Below are positions 25,623 through 37,840 of a stretch of DNA of 64,000 nt, one piece after another; positions within the stretch are counted from its first letter, which is position 1; every line of letters starts with the position of its first letter. Location: NCBI GenBank assembly GCA_027186245.1, contig CP114482.1, positions 33,437,209 through 33,501,208 on the forward strand, in the 5' to 3' direction. The stretch comes from Coriaria nepalensis (lineage: Eukaryota; Streptophyta; Magnoliopsida; Cucurbitales; Coriariaceae). A program made the translations under genes and the position numbers. Under the pieces are notes generated by a model. It was not told where the DNA came from. It did no database searches and saw only the letters and a list, made by a program, of their open reading frames with translations.

Positions 25623-28600
25623 CTACTTTTTAATCCCGATGAACAGGCCCCATCTCTGCTCACCAGATGCACTCCTGATCAGTTTTGCTTTCCATCCACC
25701 TACTATTTCATCGTAGTCCTCCTGCAAAAACAAATTCAATAACCCAATTGAATGAGAAAAATAAGACACAAAAGGTCCGTCAATTCACGTGTAAAAAAAA
25801 TGGTCACTCACTTCAGAGAAGTCCTGGATGAATTCATCCTTCTCCTTCTCAACTGTATTCAATTCACGGTGGAGAACTTGTATGAACTAAAAAGACAAAA
25901 AGGAAACAATTCAATGCGTAATGGATATGAGCTCATAGGAATTAACATAGCTTGTTTTTATTTTATAGTTATAATGCGAGGAAAAAATAAAATTAAAAGT
26001 GAAAATATGAATGAAGACCTGGTCAGTCCGATCCTCAGCAAGGACATCACTGAATCCAGCATCTGTAAGCATCTGACCATATGCTTTGACATCGTGGAGA
26101 TCATATCCTCTCTGCTTGATGTAATCTGCAAATTCAGGCGATGGAGTTCCAGAACTTTTGCAATAATCACTAATAAGGACCTTGCCTCCTGGTTTTAACC
26201 ATTTGTAGAAGGATCTGAACAGTGCAGGTTTATCCTGTAATCATTCACAAAGTTCAGATGAATATTATATAGAATCAAAATAATATTCTGTGTTTTCTTT
26301 TTTGATGCTTTATTTGAATATTATTATCCAAGTTTGGTCCAGATAAAGTGGCCATTAAATTAAATCAAAATCGAATCACAATTTGAAGTAGTAGCAACTC
26401 CATCTCATTGACCTGAGAAATGCCAAGGATCATTCATTGCTAGAGACTCATAAAGCACATTTTTATCCATTTTCTTTAAGATGTAGAAGAAACTTGAGGA
26501 TTATACTTACCTGAATATGCAAAATTGTGTCTCGGCTGTAAATAACATCAAAAGCATTCTCTGGATATGTTTTTGTGGTACAGTCAGCAACTTCAAATTC
26601 GACAGAGCATTTGAGTCCAATTGCACGCTCAAGAGCAAAAGATATCATATTTATGGAGAGATCAATCCCAACAACCTCAGCGTCAAAGTTCTCTGCCATA
26701 TAAAAGTCACCTCCCCCGATTCCACAACCTACATCCAATACCTTCTGTTCAGGCTGAAGTCCCAACTTTGCTACAAATTCTTTAGTTGTTTCTGTTTTAA
26801 AGGGAAACCACTCCATTAGAATATTTACAAGAGTAACAAGAATTTAATTATCTATTTTACACAATGCTAAATCTGGTAAAATCCCTGGCTCACATGTCCC
26901 TTAATCAAGAGATACTCTTATTTGACACTCAGAAATGTAACATGGTCCTGGGATTAAAAGGCCTATCAGATATATTGCAACAAAAATGTGAGGAGATGCT
27001 CTGAAGAGCCAAATTAGCTTAAAAAGATAGTTAATTTTGAAGAAAACATCCCTATACAAATTTCATAGGTACTAAAAGCCACAAAATTTACTGAAACTGA
27101 TTTTGAAAGCATTCAAAGGTACTCCCCTCGTGATCTCTACACAAAAAAATAGTGTGACAGAACAGTTTTTTTCCTTTTTTTTTTAGAGAAACTCCTCCAG
27201 ATTTATTAACCAGAAAAATAATTACAACCTAATATGAGGAACACCTCTTCTCTATCATTCGCTAAGCAAATCCTGACAGACAGTGCAAGAGAGTTCTCAT
27301 CAAAAAAGAAATTAGAAACATAAAAATGCAAGTTACCTAGTGTGATACAATAGTTTCTTGACAAAATTTATCCACCATTAGATAGCTCAGGCAAGGATTT
27401 TGAGGTTTGAAAACTTTTCCATATCAGTTAATTTATCAGGAAAAAAAAAGGATAGAAAGAAGAAGAGAAAGGAATACACAGTTCAACCATACCAATCCCT
27501 CCAGTGCTCACAAACCCTTGTCCAAAAACACGCTCATAACGCAAGATTCCACTACACTTGTATTGGACATTATCTAAGAACCTTTGGAACCCCTTATCAT
27601 CTTGTGAGCTAACTTTTTTCCAGGTCCAGCAAATCTGCAGTTTGACATACGAAATTGCACATCATGACAGTAAGTGATATCAACAGACGAGAAGCACGAG
27701 ATCACGTGGGCTCAACACATGTACCTGGTTTTGATTTTTTTTGTTTCGAACATAAGCTCCAATACATTTGCAGCCCACAAGAGCTAACTCATAGGAATTC
27801 CCAGAACCATCATTTATATGGCATTCCTTAAAAACCTGCAGACAATATAAAGGTAGATTCAGATATTCGTTGAACAAGGCTTTTGGAATGATCTGCTAAT
27901 GAAATATATCCAGTGTTTTGCAAATTGAAATTAGTACAGAGAAAAATGCATACAAAAACAAAATAGTAACTGCTACGAAGGAAACTTGACCCCCTAAAAG
28001 CATGAAAGAAAAGGAGTTATATGTGCGAAGTAGGTATTTGTCTAAGAGTACTAGGTGAGTTATAATGCATGGAACTTTAGCTATATGAATCTTAGTGAGA
28101 CTTTTTGTTTTGCCATTTTCCTAATTTGTTGTGTATTGGTAAGAAAACCACAGACAAATGGGTATTAGTCATTCTTTGTGTCAGAAGACAATCACCAACC
28201 AACAAGGAATAAGATTATGCGGTTAAAGCTCATTTTAACTTTTCAGGAATATCCAGTTTATCACCTCTCTGCTTCTTACGCATTACCACAGCAGCTTGAA
28301 TTATAATATCAGACATGATAATTGAAGCAGAAATTAGAATCATGTCCAATGCAAATATTATGCTGATTTATTCAGTGGATTAACGCAGTAAGCATAAATC
28401 ATCAGTAGCAAGAACTATATTACTATATAATTCAAAAATGACTGAAATGAGGGGAAAAAAAAAACATAGCAAAGCAAACCTTTGTATAGTATCTTGGTTC
28501 CCGATAGTGGGTTGGGTTGCATTTCCGCTTGGAGTCTCCAGATTGGTGGAAACAAGACTCTCTAAAGAAAATGGACCCACCAACCTTCAACCATTTGACC

Positions 28601-30734
28601 ATCCTTTCCACCAAATCCTCCACCTATGTTGTAAGAAACAAGAGATTAGCATTTAAAATATATAACTGGACAGCAAGTAAAGAGATTAGCATTCAAAATA
28701 TATAACTGGGACAGCAAGAAATCTGGCTGACGAGAAAATCCAAGGCTGGTAACTTTAGACAAATTTAAAAGATTGAAGCACATGTATCATTCCTAATCAT
28801 AAATCCAAAAAAGACAAAAATATTTATGAGACACCAAAAAAGCACAAGGCACAACCTGAAAATTTAATGCTGGAGTCCCATAACATATTTTTAAAGATAG
28901 ATGAAAGGCCAATAAAACAGATATTGAATATCAAGATCTTGGATACACATGCCTTTGGCTCTTCACTCCCTTAGTCTATGATATTAAACAGATAGCGTGC
29001 ACATTATTAATTTTCATTTCAATAATTTATTTCTTCACAGAAACTTAGGGATGTCACTTGAACACCAAGAAACACTGAGAAGAGGATTCAGGGAATAGAA
29101 AAAGGGAAAAGAAGAGAAAAAATAAACAAACACGAAGAGAGAAGAAAGTAATAACAAGAGTATCATCAAGATCCAAGATCCAAGATCCAGGTCTCAAAAT
29201 TTCTTTTTAATTTCCTTTTATTTTTCTTTGGTTATGAGTTGGAAATGTGGCCAAGGAGTTGTAAAATTCATTGTTTGGTAACTTAAATCAAGATGCTCAA
29301 CCATTAAAACATGTAACCAATTAATAAATGAAATGAAAGAAGCTTCAAGGAGTTGCTTATATAACACCACTACTACGAAACTTACCAGACGAAATTACAA
29401 ATACAAGCAAGTTTCAGCACTAACTAGCTACCTTGATTGCAAAAAGTGGTATGAAATGGTAAATCCAAGGGAATAGGCCTGCAGAGATGTTCATTACCTC
29501 CTTATCTGATAGATACATAAGCAACCAGTTGGAGAATATTAAGTCGACTGAGTCATCAGGAATTTTCAGTTCTGGAGAAGTCACATCAACGCACATAAAC
29601 TTTACATTCTTATGGTGCCCATTGATACTTTCATTCTGCAAATTGGTTTAAAACGGATAAGATGCAAAATATGTACCCCAAGAAAAAGGTAAACTAGCGC
29701 ATCCAATTTTAATATTAATCTGGATCAATGAGTTTGTTACACTACCTTCTTTATCACACTGTCAATAAAGTCCAATGAAAGAACTTGGCCAGCCATCTTA
29801 GCTAATTCACCAGTAAATCTACCAATACCTGCTCCAAGTTCCAAAACTGATTTTCCTTCATATGGTGGAAGGAGAGAAAGCACCTGTCAGGACAACACAT
29901 TAAAGACTAGTACTTTGAGTTAACTACGTTGAAAAACCTTTAATGAACTTCAAAAGAAATAAATTCTAAGCTTCTCTGATCAAACTTGCAAACTTAGGAA
30001 GAAACAAGCAATCTTTGGCCTCAAAGATGGGATCTAATATATAAAAAACATGATGAAAGATCCAGCTATATTAAAAGGCATTCTAGCTCTTTACAAATTA
30101 CGGGAAGAAAACTACGGTTGGGAATGGCAAATAAAATTCAGATGCCAAAACTCAATTAGAATCAGACAAAAATTGCAATTCATATACTTCGCAAGTGAAA
30201 AAATATTCAATTAAAAAAAAAAATTAAACTCTATGGGAGTGAGCAGTGTAACCATAACAGAGAGCATGATAAGCAAATCATAGTTCTATACAACTTTTTT
30301 AAATAAACGCTACGAATCACTTCACTACAACAATATATCAAACGCATATCAAATTCCTAATGCACATTCATATTATTCAAATTAGAAAAAGAAAGAAAAT
30401 TATACGAGCAAGAGAGAGAGATATATATATATATATACCTCAGGTCGCTCTTCTTTGTCAAGATCAGAGGCTTTGGAATCGAGCATCATAGCCTCCAAGG
30501 TCAAATCGGCTGAGTGCTCCATCCAGTAGTTCTTCTGCAGGTCACGCTCTTCCCCTAACAAAAACGAAATCACCAGATCCAATCAAAAACTCACATTGTG
30601 GAAACCAGATTGAAGCTAAAATGCAACACGGTATTGAAAAAGAAACGCATAAACAAAAATTCAATACAATCGACCAAAAAGAACAACATATCAAAAAAAA
30701 AAAAAAATGAATTACCACTAGCAGCAGCGGCCAT
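25623..30734 (-). CDS. NMT1: Phosphoethanolamine N-methyltransferase (PEAMT)
   Basis: Eleven coding exons on the minus strand: 30716-30734, 30439-30554, 29746-29883, 29498-29635, 28480-28623, 27725-27835, 27493-27634, 26511-26791, 26019-26234, 25812-25886 and 25623-25721. All have GT..AG borders and consistent phases, giving 492 aa, the usual plant length (~490). The enzyme has two tandem SAM-methyltransferase domains. The first carries [11 protein letters not shown] (residues 58-68), the second [12 protein letters not shown] (286-297) with SRDTILHIQ at its exon end. It converts phosphoethanolamine stepwise to phosphocholine, the committed route to choline and phosphatidylcholine, in the cytosol. 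The start MAAAASG lies in a tiny 19-nt first coding exon. The C-terminus [13 protein letters not shown] is typical. A conserved-type uORF in the leader predicts translational control. No lesion was seen. Confidence 0.97.
28641..28721. repeat. 40-bp tandem duplication in PEAMT intron
   Basis: The unit starting AGAGATTAGCATTTAAAATA begins at 28641 and again at 28681 with two or three differences, just upstream (minus-strand sense) of the exon at 28480-28623. Confidence 0.85.
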
Positions 30735-30870
30735 TGTTGAACAAGATCGGAAATGCGAGTGCGAGAGAGATAGCGAAACAGACAAAGAGAGAGCGAGAGT
30801 AGAGAGACGGTATATCTAGAGAGAGAGGAGAGAAGTAAAAGGCAAAAGAATGAAGAAGGGGCAATTAGCG

Positions 30871-30948
30871 CTAAGAACCCTCAACGGCAAGACGGGATCT
30901 AGAAAAGGTCCTGGATCTGCGGTTTGTTGCTCTTCCCTTCTGCTGCAT
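30871..30948 (-). CDS. Upstream ORF (25 aa) in PEAMT leader
   Basis: On the minus strand an ATG at 30948 opens a 25-codon frame ending with TAG at 30871-30873, 136 nt before the PEAMT start. The peptide is basic and Arg/Ser-rich and ends RSRLAVEGS. Plant PEAMT mRNAs are known to carry a conserved uORF (uORF30 of Arabidopsis XIPOTL1/NMT1, also 25 aa) that lowers main-ORF translation when phosphocholine is abundant. The size, location and basic C-terminal character here fit that family. It is the only upstream ATG between the predicted transcription start and the main ATG. Peptide-level control is inferred from the family. Confidence 0.85.
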   Translation of the reverse strand: MQQKGRATNRRSRTFSRSRLAVEGS

Positions 30949-31024
30949 TCCACGTTTTCTCCCTCTCTCCGCTCTGCCAAACGGTTTCTCTTCTACGAGG
31001 GATTTAGGTGCGGTTTAGTGTCAC

Positions 31025-31032
31025 TATTTATA
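31025..31032 (-). promoter_or_regulatory. PEAMT TATA box
   Basis: TATAAATA on the minus strand lies about 77 nt upstream of the uORF ATG and about 290 nt upstream of the main ATG. It predicts transcription start near 30995-31000 and places the uORF inside the leader. Confidence 0.65.
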
Positions 31033-31039
31033 GATACAC

Positions 31040-32400
31040 GACGAAGATGGTCTGCCCCGTTCTGGTCCTCTCTTGCTCATTTTCTTTCCGCTGCATTCAT
31101 TGCACGTGGGTGAAAGAAAAGGTCGGTTCAATCAATAATTTTTAATTGAATTTCTACCTTAAAAATTATTTTTGCTATTTATTATTTTTTTTCCTAGACT
31201 ACACTCAAATTTGAACTTAATATGTCGTGTATCTAAAAAGGCATTCAAATGATGAAAATAAATAAATAAATACCGCGAAGGTCGATGAAGAAAGATCTGG
31301 GGAATCTGGTTTAAAACGTCACAGGATCAATTTTTCTTTGCCGAATCATAAAAACGTGTCCAAACTATCGCCGTTCCTTTTTGTCGGACTTTTGCTTTAT
31401 TGAATCTAAAATAAGCCCCTACGATTTGTAATGGAATCTTTTTGTGGGCCACTCTGTTTTATTCTTGTCCTTATATTTCTTCTACAGATCTATAGGAGGA
31501 TGGCATAGGAAAGTTAACATACTGTGAGAGACTATACTAGTCCTACCTTCCCTCCACTTTATAGATTTGGGTCGAAGGTTAAAAATTTTCTGTATTTTAT
31601 TTGGATTATTAATTTTTTTAATATTTTAATAAAAAAGTTTTATATTTTAAAATAAAAATATTACTTTAAATTTTTATAAAATATGTAAATAATTACTTAT
31701 TGTTAATTAATTATATTTTTAATTAACGGTTTGCTTGTGTGGTATATTGATTCGGTTAGTTATGTTATCAAAAAATTTTAGAACATTTTAAGCACAAGCT
31801 TTTATTTAGTATATGTTTTCCCCTTTTTTTTTTTTTTTGGATATTTAGTTATTTGATTTTAGGTTAAAATCTTTTTTTATCGAATAACCTCATTTCTTTT
31901 TCTTGGTTAAATAATTTTATTTTTTATTTAGTAAATAAAATAAAATTACTTTTATACTCTCTTCTCTTCCCCTTCCAATTCCCTACCTTCCTTTTTATTC
32001 TAGAAAAACACCATTTAAAAATAAAAATGGATGTCGTTGCTCCTTTTGCTCAATCCTTCGTTGGAGAAGAATGATATGTACTTTGAAATGTATTCTTTTT
32101 TTCTATCTATTTTTTTATTTTTTCTTTATTAGGTATATATTTGGTCTTTAAATTTTGGTTATTTGATCTCAAAACATGTTGGCTCATCTTCTTCTATTCG
32201 ATGGATTTTATGACAAAAATCTGCATCGGACCAAAAATAATTTTGGTCCCATTATCACTAGTCTGAAATCTTTGTTCTAAAATTATATCAAGTTTAATTG
32301 GTCTGAAATCGTTAAATTTTTTTTATTAAAATTATAATTGATCTCAAAATATTTATTTTTCAGAAATGTCGTTATCTGTATTCATATATGTATGTTTCGA
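31040..32400. other. Intergenic, PEAMT upstream region
   Basis: PEAMT promoter-proximal DNA gives way to AT-rich sequence with T-runs (31610-31960). No gene is seen. Confidence 0.6.
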
Positions 32401-32449
32401 TGGGGAATAGAAGGATGATGATAACACCTTAAAATCATCGAAATCTTAG

Positions 32450-34080
32450 GTTCCAAAAAGCTCACAAGGATAGAAGAGTGTTGTGGTTGAAACAAGTATG
32501 AGTTTTATGAGCTGTTAGAGGTTGTGTATAATATTATTCATATTGATCCTAATGAATTTGGTATGACAATAGTGTGCAAGCCATTATTCTCATCGATCAC
32601 TCGTCCAATATTCTATAAAAAATGACACAGATGTGAAGCCATTTTTAGTTCATACCTGTTCGGCTTCAAATCCATCTCCATTGCATGTGATTTTGATTTC
32701 AAAAGGGAGAAGCGGTATTCATGTTCTAAAGCAACATCAAGTACCCGATGTTGGTAATGATCAAAAGGAAAATTATACGAGTTATGATGATAGTGACGAT
32801 GGATATATAAATGACGATCTGAATATGGAGGGAAATGTTATTGATCCTGAGATTAAGGTTCAAGTTGAGGATAACGAAGAGAATGAGGATGAGACGGAGG
32901 ATGCGGAGGAGGATAGGGTGGGAAGAATAGAGGAAGAATGTGGTAATTGTTTATTCTATGATGACTACTTTGATGGTGTAGTACTTACCTCTAATATACC
33001 TGATTTTTTATCTGCTCGAGAGGATTCATATTCGATACATGTGTTACCACAACTGAAAAAATGAAATTGAAGACGAGAGCGATGATGAGTATATGAAAAT
33101 TCTTATTCTTGCTACTCAGCCTAAGGGGTTGAGTATTGATTTGTTTGGCATTGGAAGCAATTTACTTTTGATTACTTTTTCTCAATCAAGTGGAGATGAG
33201 TGTTATCGCACTTCGCTCTTTAAATCGAAGAAGAAGCTAAAGATGAGTCTACATATGCATGTTATCCAATTGAATTTTTAATTGAAAGTGAAGAAATCAA
33301 ATAAAACTACATATGTTGTCGGTTGTGTAAATTCAAATTACAATGGATGTTTCGTGCTATAAAAAAGAAAGAATATTCATTTTTCTAAATTTGAACTTAC
33401 AAGAATTAACATAAATGTAACTTTGCCTATTTGAATGACAAACATCGGCAAGCAACTACATTGGTTAAATCTGGAACATATTTGATGAATAGTATTATAT
33501 TAATTAGTGGGAGCAACAAAGGTCCTAACCCGAAAATGATTAAAGATTTAACCCGTAATGATTTCAAGGTAAATATTAATTACTAGAAGGCATGGAACGC
33601 TAGAACTATTATATGTGATCTAATTTGGGGTATGGCCGATGCAAGGTTCCCATATTACTTGATGAAAGTGGTAAATCTTGACATTATAAATGTACTTCTT
33701 ATGGATAGAAAAGAATGTTTCATTATTATTTTATGGCTTTTATGGCATCCATTATGAGGTTTAAGTTAGTACGAAAGGTTATTTATATCGATGCAAATAC
33801 AAGGGCACCCTTCGAACTATAATTGCATAGGATGGTAACCATCAACTATATCTGATAGTATAGGTTATAGTCGACTCGAAGAATAAGGTATCCTGGACTT
33901 GGTTCTTGACTAGGTTTCTAGAAAAGATACATGATGCCCTCAATTAATTTTCGCTTAAGATCGATCACATAGTATCAAAAATATTTTCCTGCATATACAA
34001 TTTTCATGGAAAACCAAGGTCTAGGAAGAAAGGGACATCCTAGCAATGGTGATTAGTTTATTAACTGATCCAACCGAACA
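32450..34080 (+). pseudogene. MULE (MuDR-like) transposase remnant
   Basis: A frame from 32633 to 33064 encodes an acidic N-terminal region (E/D-rich around residues 60-100). It is followed across stops and frameshifts by phrases of a Mutator-like transposase: a C..NYNGCFRA(I) DNA-binding-like block near 33330, NDKHRQAT near 33435, a KAWNAR.I...WG block near 33590, then CKYKG, DGNHQL and VDSKN..SWTWFLTR near 33800-33920, the part of the MULE/DDE domain that usually reads 'GT..KGKYKG ... DGN.Q..P.AF..V..E....W.WFL'. No continuous frame survives. The order of blocks supports the family; the copy is dead. Confidence 0.72.
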
Positions 34081-34329
34081 TGACTGACCTATTTGTTTCA
34101 AGCCTTTGATCATCCCAGTTTACATAGAGAGTAAATGGACTCATATTTCGGTTATCTCAAGTTTATCTACATCTGGGAGAGGTTGAAGTACACATGTTTA
34201 CTCTGATTATCTTGTCTCTTATGTTGTCTTGTAGACTAGCAAATACTAGGGACAGTTCATGTGAAGTGTTATCTTCGGTGATTCGAATTTTTTCAGTGTG
34301 GTTTTATATATCTTGTCTTCGACTGTGTT

Positions 34330-35000
34330 GTCACTGTAAGAATTAAGACTGTCCACTAATGCGATATTGTATCTTGTTAGTTCCATCTCTAACAAAACTC
34401 ATGTATCATGTCTGAGGCAAATGATATTTTAAATGTTCAAAGTATTCCCATAAAGTTTAACAAACCATATTCACTCTTAACATATTCTTTTATTTTTCAT
34501 TTTTTATCATTACTATGCTACCGACCAAAAAATTGTCTAGAAATGATTGATAAAATGAGAAGGATGACATATTATTAGTATTTGGCCCCAAAAAAAAAGT
34601 TTATTAATTAAAAGTTAAGTTATTAATATTCTAATTTGTAAGTAAAATTGTCGTTAAATGTGATCAATAACATGTGTAATGTGCAGATTAGTAACAACAG
34701 GCTATTGGTGGTTAAAAACATATGAGAAGCGATGATATCCAATTTGTACCTAGACGACGGGGTTGATCTAAACTAATAACGGTCGATTAAATATCATCTT
34801 CAAATCCTTAAATAGAACAAGTATACATTATGCCCTGTAAATTTTGTACTTCTTAGATCGAGAGTGCCGACAACAAGCAATTTCCTTTCCAAATTAAACT
34901 CTTATTGTTAAAACTTGAGGAGAACCGACGATAGACAAATGCTAGTTAGAAGAAAGGATAGACTACGAGCGTGTGAAAACCGATTAAAGTTAGCATTCTT
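34330..35000. repeat. Long diverged repeat A, copy 1
   Basis: Shares an ordered series of phrases with 40440-41030: GCGATATTGTA(T/C)(C/T)TT, AAAGTATTCCCAT, CGA.CAAAAAATT.TC, AGAAATGATTGATAA, GTGATCAA..ACATGT, GCTATTG.T.GTTAAAAAC and CTTCTTAGATCGAGA. Part recurs again at 41100-41340. Similarity is imperfect, with many substitutions and indels. Confidence 0.7.
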
Positions 35001-36789
35001 GTGTAAGTGTATTGTAATTATCAAGCTTGTAATCCTTAATGGAAGTTCTAAAAAAATTCTTACTTAACTTTGGCCAAATAAACAAAATATATGCATCTAT
35101 GTTTTACCAAGAAGATTTAAAAATCGACACTGTACTGAAGCATACAGAACAATTACCTACAAAAAGTGACCAATAGCCAACTATCAAATCGATGATAAAG
35201 AAACCTAATACCGAATGTTTATTGACCTAATGTCAATTGAGATGAAGGATACGTCGGTATAAACCAACCAATAACTAAAAGAGTACATAACTAGCAACCG
35301 ATCAGTGACTATTTAAGAATCGATAACCGAACATTGGACCAATTATGTATGAGGAATAACCAAACAAATCCAGCCATGTGCGATGATGAAACGATGATAA
35401 GGGTGTATTCTTATTATAAAAACTATAGAGGCTTTATCCTAGTTTTAAAGTATGTGGGATAAATCTTAGTTTACCTATTATTTTTCCAATGAAGTCTGGC
35501 GAAAAGTAAGGCTTCAACTTTTTCCATCGATTCGGATGATGTAAGTTGACTTATATGTCAATGTATTTTCCAGATATTAAAACTCGGGCCTCGTCTCTTA
35601 TATCCCTAACATGACACACATTGATCCTCCTAACCTTTCGATAGTCTATAAATGGGAGGAAACTTTAACAGTGCATTGTCATTCGTAATCAAACTAGCTT
35701 CATATTCATCTACTATATTGCGGAATCCATATATCCTCGTACTACTCTCATGAGAAGTGTATCTTATATGATGATTGGAGCCAAAGAAATATATTTTCAT
35801 CCACTCGATTCCTCGAAGGGTGGCTCATATTTGGCATAGATTTTGTGAAATTATTATAGACAAGAAATTCATGGACTTATTAGATCCATAGGTAATTCAT
35901 ATCTACCCTGGCATCTATCACTGCCACTTGATGATACCAGATTTCCAATATCTCGTACTTTCTTAGATTATGGTTTCTGTCTTATCCTTCTCATTAGATA
36001 TTTCTCCTCCTCTATCTTGTCTCCCTTCACTTTCTTTTATTTTCCTTTCTTGGAGACCGGGTTCTAGATCCTCTATTTCAATATCTTCTGCCAGACAACC
36101 ATATTAAGTATAACTATATACAATCTCCTCAATGCCCCATGATTTGAATTTTCTAGTTTTTAAACATTAAGAAAAGGTTTCAACTTTTTTGTTCAATTGG
36201 TTTCTCTACATCGTCGAAATTAGGGGTCTAATATTCATCAGTCCTACAATCATAACAATGTATAATCAAAACATTTGCCTTGTATTCATCATTTTTGTAT
36301 CCATCTTTTTATTATAATCATCATTCTTGTGTCCATCTATCTTTCGGTTTGTAATCATTAGTCGTGTAGCCCTCATTGAAAGCTGTAATAAAACAAATTT
36401 TATAATGAAACCATCATTCTCGTTTCAAAGTAACAAATTACCAATAATGTTTGAAGATCATTTATATTAATCTATTACAAACACGATATATCGATACCAA
36501 CCCATTGGTCATAATTGATAAATGTTGATGATATATATGGTCATAAACCGACCACTATTATGAACCGACTATGGTTCCAACATAAATTGTATATCTAATG
36601 ATTAAAGTATAACGAATTATGTATAAGGATCAATATTAATGGTCATCAACTTCTGTTCAAGTTATGCTATTACCGGTCAAAACATTTCAATAACTAACGG
36701 GCAAGAGCCTTCGATTACTGACCCTAAAGGTCATGCCAACTATATAATAAAGTATTTTCATATTTCAATAATGTAAGCATGTACTACAA

Positions 36790-37080
36790 TGACACTTTCG
36801 GCCATGCATGCATGTCGGGGTTCGTGATCAAATTAATTACTGTAATTCAATAAACCCTATCATAAACTACCATTGGATGTCATGACCACCCATTAATTTC
36901 AATGGAAATTAGAGCCGATAAAGAATCAATAAAGTATAGAATAAGAATAATACAGTTTCACAGAAAAGACGACATAATGTGTTTGATATATATAGGCTAA
37001 TGATTTTTAAAAGTAGATGAGAACATATGTTATACTATTGCTATTTGGAAGAAAGGATCGCCCCGAACCCGCCCAAAATT
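36790..37080. repeat. Long diverged repeat B, copy 1
   Basis: Shares phrases in order with 40010-40290: GCATGCA...GGGGTTC(G/A)TGATC, ATTGGA(T/G)GTC(A/G)TGACCA, GAT(T/A)AA..A.C.A.AAAGTAT, ATGATTTTT.AAA and ATTGCTATTT(G/A)GAAGAAAGGATCG. It runs straight into the tandem array at 37081. Confidence 0.7.
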
Positions 37081-37840
37081 GATGAAAGTTCACATTCAAT
37101 TCCTTCAACCGACCAGTCAGTTATACTCGTTAATTTTTTATTTTGGTCAAATGTTGTGACAAGTTAGAGTGACGTCCCTTTGTAGTAGTGAATACTAAAT
37201 ACACGCAATGCTCTTGAATCTTAACTATTGTTAACAGTGAATTCAATAGGATATTACAATCTTAAAATCCAACCGATGAAAGTTCACATTCAATTCTTTG
37301 AAACGACTAGTGAGTTACACCCGTAAATTTTTTATTTTGGTCAAATGTCGTGATGAGTAAGAGTGACGTCCCTTTGCGGTAGTGAGTAATGAATACATGC
37401 AATGTTTTGAATGTTAACTCTTGTTAACAATGAATTCAACAGGATATTATAATCCTAAAAGCTAACTAATCAAAGTTCGCATTCAATTTTTAACAGGATA
37501 TTATTAATTTTTTATTTTTGTCAGATGTTATGTTGAGTGAGAGTGACGTCCCTTTGCAGTAGTGAGTAATGAATACATGCAATGCTCTTGAATCTTGACC
37601 CTTGCAAATAGTGAATTCAATAGGATGTTACAATCTTAAAAGCCAACCGATGAAAGTTCGCATTCAATTTTTTCAACTAATCAGTAGTTATACCCGATAA
37701 TTTTTACTTTTTTCAATTGTCGTGACGAGTGATAGTGATGTCACTTTGTGGTAGTGAGTATTGAATACATGCGATGCTTTTGAATCTTGACTCTTGCCAA
37801 CAAGGAATTCAACATGATATTACAGTCTTAAAAGCCGTGC
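37081..37840. repeat. Four tandem copies of a ~190-bp unit
   Basis: Units begin at 37081, 37275, 37468 and 37649 (spacings 194, 193 and 181 bp). Each starts GATGAAAGTTC(A/G)CATTCAATT or close to it, contains ATTTTTTATTTTGGTCAAATG, a GTGACGTCCCTTTG(C/T).GTAGTGA core and TCTTGACTCTTGCCAACA-like sequence, and ends near ATATTACAATCTTAAAAGCC. The copies are diverged and no frame is conserved among them. Confidence 0.9.

Noticed and set aside
26463..26816. Open frame on the minus strand starting [14 protein letters not shown] as a separate methyltransferase start
   Set aside because: The first residues are intron; the real exon starts after the AG at 26792-26793 and joins in phase with the upstream PEAMT exon.
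30850..31113. 87-codon plus-strand frame opposite the PEAMT leader
   Set aside because: It is antisense to the PEAMT leader and promoter, with no domain and no supporting signals.
37140..37760. GTAGTG inside the ~190-bp units as CACTA element right ends
   Set aside because: It recurs in every tandem unit and no matching CACTAC left end with the same adjoining sequence was found.
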